DNA of 64,000 bases from Mixophyes australis (lineage: Eukaryota; Chordata; Amphibia; Anura; Limnodynastidae), in contig JAVHZZ010000002.1 of NCBI GenBank assembly GCA_036250195.1, positions 64,920,205-64,984,204 of the forward strand. The letters run 5' to 3'. Below the pieces are notes generated by a model. The model was not told where the DNA came from and did not search any database. It saw nothing but the letters and a program-made list of their open reading frames with translations. Made by a program: the position numbers and the translations under genes. Within the stretch, counting starts at the first letter, position 1. Each line of letters begins with the position of its first letter. Positions 34,970-46,110 of this stretch are shown here, piece by piece.

Positions 34970-35955
34970 GTGATCAATGATCTACTTACTGCAAAGTCTG
35001 AGGGTCATTTCTCCATACTCATTCTCCTGGACCTCTCTGTTGCTTCAATCATCCTCAATTATTTATTTATATAGCACCACTAATTCCGCAGCGCTGTACA
35101 GAGAACTCACTCACATCAGTCCCTGTCGCAATAGAGCTTACAGTCTAAATTCCATAACACTCACACAGACAGACTAGGGTCAATTTAATAGCAGCCAATT
35201 AACCTACTAGTATATTTTTGGATTGTGGGAGGAAACCTTAGTGCCCGAAGGAAACCTACTCAAACACTCCCCACATATAAGGCCATGATATGGAATCGAA
35301 CTCATGACCCTAGTGCTGTGAGGCTGAAGTGCTAACCACTAAGCAAACCTGCTGCTTTTGACACTATAACCCTCTTCTCCTACACCCATCACTCCATTGG
35401 GCTTCGTGACTAGAAAGTGAGCCTTTCTGGTTCACTTCCTACCTATCTAACCACTCGTTTAGTGTTTCTACCTTTGGGACATCCTCCCCTCCACCCTCAC
35501 TATATGGCTGGGTCCCACAAGGCTCTGTTATTGGCCCTTTACTTTTTTTCATTATGCACCTCTTCTCTTGGGACACTAATTTGCTCATTCGGCCTGCAGT
35601 ACCACCAGTACGCTGATGTCACCCACATCTATATCTCTACCCCTGACCTCTCTCCTTCTGTACTATCTTGTATAACCAACTGTCTTTCTGCTATGTCCAC
35701 ATGGATGTCCCAACACTACCTAAAGCTCAACATGTCTAAAACACAGCTTATTATCCTTCCTCCTGCCAGAGTCACCACCTGCCTTTAAATCTCCCTCACT
35801 GTCAATAACACCACAATTTCCTCAGTCTCCCAAGCCCGTTGCCTTGGTGTCAAACTTGACTCCATCCTCTGCTTTATTCCTCACATCCAGACTGTCTCCC
35901 AGTCCTGTCGATCTTAAAAACATTGCCAGAATATGCCCTTTTCTTACTCAACATA
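34970..35955 (+). pseudogene. L2 reverse transcriptase fragment split by a SINE
   Basis: At 34975-35050 the plus strand reads [20 protein letters not shown]. After the SINE, FDT...FSYTHHSIGLRD resumes at 35355. Next come SLCTSSLGTLICSFGLQYHQ and YADVTHIYI, where the catalytic YADD has become YADV. The thumb region (LKLNMSKTQLIILPP, ARCLGVKLDS) follows with a stop and frameshifts. The order matches the intact L2 at 13367-15588. It is dead. Confidence 0.85.
35047..35351 (-). mobile_element. tRNA-derived SINE, minus strand (copy 2), inside L2
   Basis: TTTATTTATATAGCACCACT, TTCCGCAGCGCTGTACAGAG and the AATTAACCTACTAGTATATT block match the other SINE copies. The tRNA-like head lies at 35285-35350. 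The host L2 text TGYTGCTT occurs on both sides (35038-35045 and 35350-35357), a probable short target duplication. Confidence 0.85.
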
Positions 35956-36195
35956 CATAAGCCTGTAGACAGGGTGAAAACCTACTCATACCTAGTCAGA
36001 GCATAAGAACATTCACAGGGCTGTTAGTTGTGGCATTCGCTGCAACAGAAACACTCATAGGTGTTCCCCACATGCAAAGATTTTATGAATTTTATTGAAA
36101 AAAAGGCATTTTACAATCTTTCAAATGCATTTTTCTGATTTCACAAAAAAAGCTATTGTAAGATTTATTCATAAAACCACAGCATACACTATGAG

Positions 36196-36463
36196 CAGGG
36201 CCATCTTAACAACATTATGGGCCCCCGGGCAAAGCAGTGCATCGGGGCCCCTACATATATAGATATATATAGATGTATAGAGATAGATGTATAGATATAT
36301 AGAGATAGATAGATGTACTTGCTCAGTGACCCTTGAAGGTTTTTTTGCAGGTGTTTTCTTTGGCAGGATTATTTCTTCTAATTAAGAGCCCTGCCTATGG
36401 GGCCCCTTGCCCGTGGGGCCCCCGGGCACCTGCCCATCGTGCCCAATGGAAAAGATGGCCCTG
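36196..36463. mobile_element. hAT-type MITE, 268 bp (CAGGGCCATCTT family)
   Basis: Left CAGGGCCATCTTAACAAC and right GGAAAAGATGGCCCTG are inverted, with a perfect 8-bp duplication ACTATGAG at 36188-36195 and 36464-36471. GGGCCCC blocks flank an ATAGATGTATAGAGATA microsatellite (36255-36315) that has grown inside the element. Confidence 0.93.
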
Positions 36464-36471
36464 ACTATGAG

Positions 36472-38484
36472 CCATCTGTGCATATCATAATGTGCTGCAG
36501 TTTCTGATACTATCAAGCAATCAACCTAAACTAGGAGCAATCTAGCAAAATCAATAACCAGTCGGGGCACAGTCATAACGCTCAGCAATTTCTAAATGTA
36601 CAAATTAATTTTTTAAATGCTTCCGAGGAACGGTGACAAGTGCAACATTTATTTATCTGACAAATGACAAATACTTGTTTCTGAGTACAAGTAGCTTAGA
36701 AGTAGATACGCAGAGATCAAGGACCTTAAAACAGGTATCGAATGCGCCTACAAATAACATCAAATAATAGGATAATCAACTCTGCACAGTTTATTTATGG
36801 AAAAACAAAAACGTTGCCGCTTACAACCAGCAATCTCATTGCAATATTACCCACAAGCAGATGAGAAATGAGCAGCACAAAATGAAGAAAATCCTGTGTT
36901 ATACCAACAGTGTTACAGTTTTAAGAGCTTATTCAATATAATTGAAAGTACTATATTACAGGGAAGAAAATGAGAAGCAGATTTTATTATTTGGCACTGA
37001 TGAAGTCGATCTTTCTGGCAAACCTTATAAAGCACAACGCCTGAAGCACTCTGTACGGAAAAGACAAAGCACACCTAAGTAGATCTACTGGGTGGCTTCA
37101 CGGACATCTGTTTCCATAGCAACTAAAGTTAAGAAACAACATTTGTACCATTCTTTTCAAAACATGGCAAGTCAATGCAATAACAAAAAGTAACATAAGA
37201 ATTTAACACATACACACAAAAAAAGCAAAGTCCAAAGCAAGCGAAAGAATCAACGTCACTATTTATTCATTATTTTAATGGGACACAATTCTCAAAAGAC
37301 TAATAGATTAATTGGTCAAATCGATGTGGTACTGTACTTATTTCTGCATAGCCTTTCACTGAACCATTAGTTCATTGTATTATCACTAATTAAGGAGGTC
37401 TATAATTTAAAGGATCTGTGACAAACCCTTTGAATAAACTGTGCATAGTAACTGGCACAATGAATGTGCACACACAGATTTCAAACTAATAAAATTATAT
37501 GAAAGGCAAAATGTACACTGCTATACAAGTTAGTATTAGATCCAGTCTACATTGGATAGATTTCCTCACCAGATAGAAGATAAAACCTCATACTTCCTAT
37601 GAGGCAGTGATTGCTTTCTGCTCCACAATCACTTAATTATTAGGCATATCTCTACAGTGGCATATATGAATTTCAGAAAAAGCAATGTCAGAAATACTAC
37701 ATATCCCAGGGAAAAAAGTATATTTTGGAGATTCTGTAATACAGAACTAGCAAATCAATATAGCTCACATCTTTTAAATGGCAGCGGAGGGGAGGCGATC
37801 AATCTCTTGCGATTTGGCCTTCCCACTCACACCCCACCCTTCTCACTTTTTGGGTTGCAAGAGGAACAGAGCCCTCAAGAATAAGTGGCTGCAAGTAGCA
37901 GTCCCTGGGGCTCTGGCTATGGGCCACGTTAGCAAAACATTTTCTGCAGAGGGTAGAGCAGCGTTGAGGCAAAACAAATGAAGGTACTTGAGCCTATCAG
38001 AGAAAACGTTAATCAACAAGTTTGTTTTTGCCACAACAGGATTAAAACTTCCAACGGTGTTAAAGTAGTTTTTATGGTTGTTCTGCCTTACACCAGTTCT
38101 GCAACACTAAACTAAACATTGTTGATAAAGGATGGATATGAGGCATTTTTGACAGTTGTTTGTTAATGAGATCATTAAAAAGTATGGAGCTCAGTGAGCC
38201 CTATAGCTATAAAGCAGTGTGGACAGGAAATGTTTGGTGTCCTAGCACTAGAAAGCAGTTTTTTTTCCATCAGACCTGGCTTAGGAGAAGAGCAAAGTAC
38301 AAGTCAAGCGACATTAAACAGTTTTTATGTTTGTTTGTCTTTTTTAATAACCATAGAGCATTTTGGACAGTTATTTGCTACACAATTGTTTTATACACAG
38401 TATTTGCTTTAATCCTAACTTATTTAAAAGGATCTTAAAAAAAAAAAAAATGAAAAGAGAGGAGGAGGTCTGCTGCCATTAACA
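36472..38484. other. No gene seen
   Basis: Two kilobases of AT-rich unique sequence with an A-run at 38437-38449. No exon or transposon end was recognised. Confidence 0.45.
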
Positions 38485-38693
38485 GACCAGTGCAGTGGTT
38501 CCCAAACTTTTGCAGTTCGCGGCACTCTTAGAGTCTCCAAATTTTTTCAAGGCACCCCTCCAAAATAATTATTGAGCAGTCCTGTTTTAGAAGTAGTTGG
38601 GTCAAAAAATTGTAATAAGTATTTAGGTCAGGACAGAAATACTTATTTAGTTGTATGCAAAAATGCCCCCTCTGCATCCAGACACACTGCCCT

Positions 38694-38935
38694 CTGTCAC
38701 GCTGTCCCCCCTCCTATGCCCTCTCGCAGTGTCCCCCTTCCTATGCCCTCTCTCGCAGTGTCCCCCCTCCTATGCCCTCTCTCGCAGTGTCCCCCCTCCT
38801 ATGCCCTCTCTCGCAGTGTCCCCCCTCCTATGCCCTCTCTCGCAGTGTCCCCCCCTCCTATGCCCTCTCTCGCAGTGTCCCCCCCTCCTATGCCCTCTCT
38901 CGCAGTGTCCCCCCTCCTATGCCCCTCTCAAGCTC
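38694..38935. repeat. 29-bp array, about 8 copies (CTCGCAGTGTCCCCCC type)
   Basis: The unit contains CTCGCAGTGTCCCCCCTCCT then ATGCCCTCT. Start-to-start distance is 29 bp (for example 38752 and 38781). Confidence 0.9.
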
Positions 38936-39235
38936 TGTCCCCCTCCTCTGCCCCTCTCACGCTCTATCCCCCTCCTCTGCCCCTCTCACGCTCTATCCCC
39001 CTCCTCTGCCCCTCTCACGCTCTGTCCCCCTCCTCTGCCCCTCTCACGCTCTGTCCCCCTCCTCTGCCCCTCTCACGCTCTGTCCCCCTCCTCTGCCCCT
39101 CTCACGCTCTGTCCCCCTCCTCTGCCCCTCTCACGCTCTGTCCCCCTCCTCTGCCCCTCTCACGCTCTGTCCCCCTCCTCTGCCCCTCTCACGCTCTGTC
39201 CCCCTCCTCTGCCCCTCTCACGCTCTGTCCCCCTC
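38936..39235. repeat. 29-bp array, about 10 copies (CACGCTCTGTCCCCCT type)
   Basis: The unit contains CACGCTCTGTCCCCCTCCTC then TGCCCCTCT, a variant of the preceding array. The complement occurs once in element A at 31810-31838. Confidence 0.92.
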
Positions 39236-39340
39236 TGCCCAGCTGTCCCCCTCCTCTGCCCCGCTGTCCCCCTCCTCTGCCCCGCTGTCCCCCTCCTCTG
39301 CCCCGCTGTCCCCCTCCTCTGCCCCGCTGTCCCCCTCCCT
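39236..39340. repeat. 21-bp array, about 5 copies
   Basis: CCGCTGTCCCCCTCCTCTGCC repeats every 21 bp (for example 39261 and 39282). It looks like the 29-bp unit with an 8-bp deletion. Confidence 0.88.
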
Positions 39341-39344
39341 CTCA

Positions 39345-39500
39345 CACAGAAACTTACCAATCCTTCGGGCGCCCGGACCCAGCAGTCTCCTCTCTCCCGC
39401 AGCTTGTTACTGACGTCGATATTCAGTGACAGCTGCGGGAGAGAGGAGGCTGCTGGGTCCCGGCGCCCGACGGATTGGTAAGTTTCTGTGTTGTTTTTTT
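39345..39500. repeat. Subterminal palindrome of hAT element B
   Basis: CAGAAACTTACCAATCCTTC at 39349 pairs with GACGGATTGGTAAGTTTCTG near 39470-39489. The centre lies around GACGTCGATATTC. This is the counterpart of the palindrome in elements A and C. Confidence 0.85.
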
Positions 39501-39829
39501 TTTATGGCTGGCCCGCGGCACCCCAGTGACAGCGCCGCGGCACCCCTGGGAGCCGCGGCGCACAGTTTGGGAACCGCCGGACCAGTGTATTTATCTGTGC
39601 TGGTCTTGTACTGTGGAGTAGACATTTACAGATATAGGACAGAGTTAAGAGACTAACTTCTGAATGATTTTCAGAGTATATTATCAAAGCACAGCTAGTT
39701 TCGATAAGGAATACCATTCAGGGTAGAGAGTTGTAAGAGGCTAGTTAAATATATTTTACATAATTCAAAATAAAATACTTCTAGTAATGTACAACCTATT
39801 AACAAACCTGTACTAACATACATCCCTTC

Positions 39830-40160
39830 CTCTGTCTCAAAATATCTCCCAACTCGCACTCTCGCTCAGGCCAAGATCTGCACCTCTCATCCACACTCAC
39901 CCTTTTCAGGATTTTATTCAGGTTGCAGCTACTTTGTGGAACTAACTCCCTCAACATTCAAAGTGTTCCCTGAATACTCAACTCTTCAGACAAGCTTATC
40001 AAATTGCCAAACCACCTTCTTAACCTCCCTGCGTTTTCTACCCGAAATACCACACTACGCATTTCACACAAACTCACATTTACTCTCCTCTATACAGCAA
40101 AACCCTCTGACCCCCGTGTGACTGGGTCATATAGACCGACTAGCCATTTCTTCCCACTGC
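39830..40160 (+). pseudogene. L2 ORF2 C-terminal fragment
   Basis: Translation in pieces gives KYLPTRTLAQAK, then VELTPSTFKVFPEYSTLQTS, LSNCQTTFLTSL and HLLSSIQQNPLTPV. This is the same layout as the L2 C-terminus elsewhere in the window (YLPTRHLRSAQDLRLSSTL at about 53820). Frame breaks occur. It is a decayed fragment. Confidence 0.6.
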
Positions 40161-40662
40161 AATCTGCCTGAACCAATATGCACGATAGGACACTTAACCT
40201 CATGTATCAAACTCCTCTTTTCTGTAGACTGTAATAGTCTCTGTACAGTGAATGAACGGTTAAGGGTGTATGTAGAAGATACATAAAAACAAATTTGACA
40301 CAAACCATCATCATTACTATGGCTACTTTTAAAATACAATTTTGACTTAAAGATTGACGTAAAAGTTAGAATTGCACAACCAAAAAACAAGAGAGGTGCA
40401 GAAACGACCAGTGATTGAACGCACAAAGCCAGCAAATGAACACACAAGTCCAGTGAATAAACAATGCGACTTACTTTAATAAAACAAAGGCAACTTACAT
40501 AAATGGTATCTGCAATTGATTTTAAATGTACATCCAGTGGACTAGTCACCCTAAATAAAAGGTGATGATTTTACTCCTTAATCCCACATATTCCACCCTC
40601 TTCTCTGTATTACTCACGTCAGAAAATTAAATTATACACTCTGTATATAGGAGGACATCATG
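40161..40662. other. No gene seen
   Basis: Nothing recognised in this 0.5-kb stretch. Confidence 0.45.
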
Positions 40663-40701
40663 GCTTAATGCAGTGGTTCCTAAAGTGTGCGCCGCAGCTC
40701 C

Positions 40702-40934
40702 CAGGGGTGCCGCGGCCAGGAAGAAACAAAAACCCACAAAGCTTATCAATCCGGCGGTGCCCAGGACCCGGCATCCTCCTCCTTCGTCGCTTCTCACTGA
40801 ATGTCAGGCGTGACGCCATCACGTCAGACATATTCAGTGAGAAGCGGCAGGAGAGAGGAGGATGCTGGGTCCCAGGCGCCGCAGGATTGGTAAGTTTTGT
40901 GGGGGTTTTTTTCTTCCTGGCTGCGGCACCCCTG
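40702..40934. repeat. Subterminal palindrome of hAT element C, arms of about 110 bp
   Basis: CAGGGGTGCCGCGGCCAGGA at the left pairs with TCCTGGCTGCGGCACCCCTG at the right, so even part of the terminal region is duplicated inward. GAATGTCAGGCGTGACGCCA lies near the centre. GGATTGGTAAGTTTTG is present in the right arm. Confidence 0.88.
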
Positions 40935-40978
40935 TGACGAAAGAAGAAAGAAGGCCAAGTATGGTAAGTAAAGAAAGG

Positions 40979-42507
40979 GAAGGAGGGGGCGCGCACAGAG
41001 TGTGCGTGGAGGAAGGAGGGGGCGCGCACAGAGTGTGCGTGGAGGAAGGAGGGGGCGCGCACAGAGTGTGCGTGGAGGAAGGAGGGGGCGCGCACAGAGT
41101 GTGCGTGGAGGAAGGAGGGGGCGCGCACAGAGTGTGCGTGGAGGAAGGAGGGGGCGCGCACAGAGTGTGCGTGGAGGAAGGAGGGGGCGCGCACAGAGTG
41201 TGCGTGGAGGAAAGAGGGGCGCGCACAGAGTGTGCGTGGAGGAAGGAGGGGGCGCGCACAGAGTGTGCGTGGAGGAAGGAGGGGGCGCGCACAGAGTGTG
41301 CGTGGAGGAAGGAGGGGGCGCGCACAGAGTGTGCGTGGAGGAAGGAGGGGGCGCGCACAGAGTGTGCGTGGAGGAAGGAGGGGGCGCGCACAGAGTGTGC
41401 GTGGAGGAAGGAGGGGGCGCGCACAGAGTGTGCGTGGAGGAAGGAGGGGGCGCGCACAGAGTGTGCGTGGAGGAAGGAGGGGGCGCGCACAGAGTGTGCG
41501 TGGAGGAAGGAGGGGGCGCGCACAGAGTGTGCGTGGAGGAAGGAGGGGGCGCGCACAGAGTGTGCGTGGAGGAAGGAGGGGGCGCGCACAGAGTGTGCGT
41601 GGAGGAAGGAGGGGGCGCGCACAGAGTGTGCGTGGAGGAAGGAGGGGGCGCGCACAGAGTGTGCGTGGAGGAAGGAGGGGCGCGCACAGAGTGTGCGTGG
41701 AGGAAGGAGGGGGCGCGCACAGAGTGTGCGTGGAGGAAGGAGGGGGCGCGCACAGAGTGTGCGTGGAGGAAGGAGGGGGCGCGCACAGAGTGTGCGTGGA
41801 GGAAGGATGGGGCGCGCACAGAGTGTGCGTGGAGGAAGGAGGGGGCGCGCACAGAGTGTGCGTGGAGGAAGGAGGGGGCGCGCACAGAGTGTGCGTGGAG
41901 GAAGGAGGGGGCGCGCACAGAGTGTGCGTGGAGGAAGGAGGGGGCGCGCACAGAGTGTGCGTGGAGGAAGGAGGGGGCGCGCACAGAGTGTGCGTGGAGG
42001 AAGGAGGGGGCGCGCACAGAGTGTGCGTGGAGGAAGGAGGGGGCGCGCACAGAGTGTGCGTGGAGGAAGGAGGGGGCGCGCACAGAGTGTGCGTGGAGGA
42101 AGGAGGGGGCGCGCACAGAGTGTGCGTGGAGGAAGGAGGGGCGCGCACAGAGTGTGCGTGGAGGAAGGAGGGGGCGCGCACAGAGTGTGCGTGGAGGAAG
42201 GAGGGGGCGCGCACAGAGTGTGCGTGGAGGAAGGAGGGGGCGCGCACAGAGTGTGCGTGGAGGAGGGAGGGGGCGCGCACAGAGTGTGCGTGGAGGAAGG
42301 AGGGGGCGCGCACAGAGTGTGCGTGGAGGAAGGAGGGGGCGCGCACAGAGTGTGCGTGGAGGAAGGAGGGGGCGCGCACAGAGTGTGCGTGGAGGAAGGA
42401 GGGGCGCGCACAGAGTGTGCGTGGAGGAAGGAGGGGGCGCGCACAGAGTGTGCGTGGAGGAAGGAGGGGGCGCGCACAGAGTGTGCGTGGAGGAAGGAGG
42501 GGGCGCG
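40979..42507. repeat. 33-bp tandem array, about 46 copies, each with a built-in hairpin
   Basis: The unit is GGAGGAAGGAGGGGGCGCGC then ACAGAGTGTGCGT. CGCACA-GAG-TGTGCG forms a perfect 6-bp stem with a 3-nt loop in every copy. A few units are 32 bp (one G fewer), which shifts the artefactual frames. Single changes such as GGATGG at 41807 mark individual copies. The 33-bp period keeps all six frames open. Confidence 0.96.
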
Positions 42508-42654
42508 CACAGTGTAAAGGTGAAGGGGCACAGTGTAAAGGTGAAGGGGCACAGTGTAAAGGTGAAGGGGCACAGTGTAAAGGTGAAGGGGCACAGTGTA
42601 AAGGTGAAGGGGCACAGTGTAAAGGTGAAGGGGCACAGTGTAAAGGTGAAGGGG
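42508..42654. repeat. 21-bp tandem array, 7 copies
   Basis: CACAGTGTAAAGGTGAAGGG plus G repeats seven times without length change, directly after the 33-bp array. Confidence 0.95.
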
Positions 42655-42983
42655 CACAGTGTGATTTTTGTACATGTTTTATTTTGTTTGATCTTATGCC
42701 TCTTAATATTAGCTGTCAATTATTCTTTGACAGAAATATAACTGAAAAATTTTGCAAAATATTCTTTGCCCTTGGATTTATGTATATTATTTTTGCAAAC
42801 AACTTACTATATTTTCTGTCATTTAAGTATTTCTGACCTGACCTAAATACTTATTACGCTATTTTGACCCAACTACTTATAAAACGGGACTGCTCGGTAA
42901 TTATTTTGGAGGGGTGCCTTGAAAAAATTATAGAGACTAAGGGTGCCGCAAACTGAAAAAATTTGGGAACCACTGGCTTACTG

Positions 42984-45044
42984 GATAAGAAAGATCAGCA
43001 TGATAGCTAAGGTTAAGAATATAAGATGAAGTGTGGCATCCATTTACACTGTAAAGTGGCATAAACAAAAAACATTTTGTTATGTGGAGCGTTGACGTAT
43101 AATCATGCAGTTAGTTACAGTTTCATATTCGGCCAAATTGTTATATACAAAAAAAACAAGAAGTTAGTTTTTATCACTATGTACTTAACAACTAATATTG
43201 CATGTCAACTATGCTACTGTTTCCTACAGTAATTTAGACCTTCTGTATGCAAATTAAAAGTTGTTTAATTCACATATAGTATCCATAGTATAGATATAGT
43301 ATATAAGGACAGCACTTTTGTTCTCTAGTTGCAAAGAAAAGGAGTTTTTTTTAATAAATCCAGTCAGACCAAATGACTGCTTTTCAAGCTCTAAATAAAT
43401 ACAGATATTACACAACCACAAAGGTTTTAGTGTCCAATACCATCGTCACAACCCTAAATGTCATCGCAACCATGGGAACCAGAAAACCAGCATTTCTCCA
43501 GACCTAAACAGACATGCGTAGTTGGTGGTGTAACTATAGAAACACTGATTGCAGGCTGACATGCGCAGTACTTCTTGTAACCATGAGAACATTTACGCAT
43601 CTAGTATGACCACTAATCTGGTGGACATTGTACGTGTCGTTAGGTGTTGCCTTGACGATCATTCTAGTGATCGGTCATGGGTCTGTGAGTACGGAACACA
43701 GGGTTAAAATATGCAAAGAACAAAGTTTGTACTCCAAATTAAGTTATTTTCAACCATTATACTAATCATGTACTAAAAACATACTATAGTAGCAATATAT
43801 ATAGTACGAAGTCAATTCCTGTATGAGAAACATAAACAAGACCATGAAACTGGTCAACAGAAAGTATAATCAATGTTTAAGCCCTTGTAATATCAAGAAG
43901 GACGGCCATTAAAACCAATAGGTTCCATCCTCATATCAGTTTGCATGCTGTTATTGGGGTTAGAGAACTAGTGAAAGGATGCCTTGCCAGCCTTAATCAC
44001 CAGCAGGGGTTTTAATGTTGTTGCCCTTGGACATGACACAAAGCTGCCTTCTGGGTACATACAATGGTAGCCAATGTATTATAAGTAACAGAGGGCAGAA
44101 ATTCATCAGGTGAAGGTGAAACCCCCTTATAAACAAGTGCTAGCGGCATGCACTAAGTAAAGACACAAACATTATTTATTATCACAGATTATCAGAGAAG
44201 GGGAAACACTCTCAGACCTATTACTATTGTAACACGACAAAGCTTAGTGAAATGCAGATTCTAAACCATTTCAACTCTTTGGACAAATGGTCTGTAAATC
44301 AATGTAATATTGAAATATTACCTACATAATGAATATGTAATGAGCATAAGCTGGTCTGTAGGGAAAAAGTACCAGTACAAGAAACAATCACAAATCTATA
44401 TATATTTAAAAGAAAGGTGTGATTGTGGGGGAAGGGGGGGGAGATGCATTTTCTGATGCACAGCAAACTTCCTGTCTTTAAATCTACTGAAGAACGGCTG
44501 CTTTGGCTGGCTCTGCTCGTTATATATCAGTGACAGAAATTGGAAGTAGCAAGCGTACACAGCCAGATCTATTTAACTTTTAATATACAATAAGGCCCTG
44601 AATCTGAATCAAGAAAAACACATTTCATTCCCTTGTACGCAGTTTGTGATCCCTTGCACGTCACCCCTCTCAGTCAACAAATTAGATTGTGAACTCAGTG
44701 GAACATAAACCAGAATACACTATCAGCACAATGAAGCGAGTGAAGTAATGTTACAAGGGCAGAACCTTGCCGTCTCCTGGCAATCTGCCACTCAGTGCTC
44801 TTCCATAGAATCAGTGAAGGGACAGAAAATAAGACCACCTCAGATAACCAATCTTTTACACATTGATGGGATGGAGAGAAAGTCTAGCTTGGCAGACCAT
44901 GATCCAGCAACACATAGACTGACAAAGAAACACACTGAGGAAGGCACAGACTGGTGGAACACTCCATACATCCCATGGGAGTCTCCTGGCTATGTATGCT
45001 TTATCCTACAGATCGTCTACTATTTATATTTAGTTATTGTGCTC

Positions 45045-45084
<40 letters not shown>

Positions 45085-45355
45085 TAATATTGATTTACTA
45101 TTATTTATGATTTTATCGGCTATCTTTGTTATTTTCTTCTTTAACCATTTTCGGTCATCTATCATTTTTTTTTTATCTTTTACTTCATTTGTTTTCATTT
45201 TTATGCTTATTTTCATTTCATTACATTTAGGGTATTATAACCCATTATCTGCCACTATTACATTACACTTGCTGTCACTCATTACCACGGTCATTCTTTA
45301 CTCTACATCACTAACTCTACCCACTGGCTGCACCATCACAGTTCTCCGCAGTTCT
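42984..45355. other. No gene seen; (TA)n at 45048-45081
   Basis: Mostly AT-rich unique sequence. A run of eight G lies near 44434, and a TA microsatellite at 45048-45081. Short open frames at 44748-45442 cross this microsatellite and look non-coding. Confidence 0.45.
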
Positions 45356-45752
45356 TTTCTTTACTGGATGCCGTTAAGGATCATATTCACACTAGTGAAT
45401 TTACATATTAGGCTTTTATATAAATATTTATTGTTTGGATAAATAAACGGTAAAATTAGACCATAAATACTGTATATTATAAACCCTATTTAGATTGCAA
45501 GATGTCATATTATATTGGGTCAGCAATGTGCCGGAACATTGTATGCCTTCAGTCATAGGTATGAGCAGGGGTGAAACGCAACAAGTTTCCTCGGAAATCA
45601 TTACCTAGAAAACCTGACTTTTCAGCATTTTTGTAAACTGCATGACCATCTTGAAACCATTCCTGGGTGTGAACTTTTGCATTCTTGTTTTACAATGATA
45701 TTGCCTTAGTCTATGTGTTATCGGACAGTACTAATAGGCTAATGCTGTTAAT
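45356..45752 (+). repeat. Left arm of a long inverted repeat
   Basis: Begins TTTTCTTTACTGGATGCCGT and ends TAATAGGCTAATGCTGTTA. It matches the complement of 47212-47584 at roughly 90% by eye with a few small indels. No target-site duplication was found at the outer ends. Confidence 0.9.
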
Positions 45753-46110
45753 TACCCATAATGTCTAGCCCCTACCTGGCCTGCACACCACCCACCATGA
45801 GCTTCTCTCAAACTCCGATACTTTCAGTCATCAACAGTCATTCCTGTCGTCCTCCTACCTACTTCTCTATTCACTTACTGCACAACTCTGACAAGTACCA
45901 GTATATACTTGTCCATTATTCATATCAGCCTTCTAATCAGAGCCATTTACATTATAGTTTTCTGTTGCTATTCCTCCTATAGCGAAAAATTATTTCCAAT
46001 TCTACTTATATACCCACACAATTTCCTAACCCTGCCATTTACCCTTCCCCTCCTCAGTTATATATTATGTACCAAATTCTATACCAGATTTCTACCTTAA
46101 CTCTCATTTC

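Larger units (their letters stand above)
38493..39579 (-). mobile_element. Non-autonomous hAT element B, 1.1 kb, inverted relative to A and C
   Basis: Ends CAGTGGTTCCCAAACTTTTG and CACAGTTTGGGAACCGCCG, with a perfect 8-bp duplication GACCAGTG at 38485-38492 and 39580-39587. The left 190 bp are the complement of the 3' segment of element A almost base for base (GGAGTCTCCAAATTTTTTC compared with its counterpart near 32300). Then come a single 24-bp unit, two 29-bp arrays, a 21-bp array and the subterminal palindrome. Confidence 0.93.
40671..42975 (+). mobile_element. Non-autonomous hAT element C, 2.3 kb
   Basis: Left CAGTGGTTCCTAAAGTGTGC and right AAATTTGGGAACCACTG, flanked by GCTTAATG (40663-40670) and GCTTACTG (42976-42983), 7 of 8 matching. 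It holds the large palindrome 40702-40934, a 33-bp array, a 21-bp array, and an AT-rich stretch of about 170 bp (42655-42825) absent from A and B. It ends with the shared 3' segment (ACCTAAATACTTATTAC, GGAGGGGTGCCTTGAAAAA). Confidence 0.93.

Noticed and set aside
38572..39481. Three overlapping Pro/Ser-rich frames
   Set aside because: They cross the TIR region and the 29-bp arrays of hAT element B and have no independent coding signal.
40658..42836. Open frames of 530-631 codons with RAQSVRGGRRG or CAPPPSSTHTL repeats
   Set aside because: The 33-bp period keeps all frames open on both strands. They are translation artefacts of the array.
44748..45442. Open frames of 120 and 162 codons
   Set aside because: They run through a (TA)n microsatellite and AT-rich DNA and show no recognisable protein or splice context.
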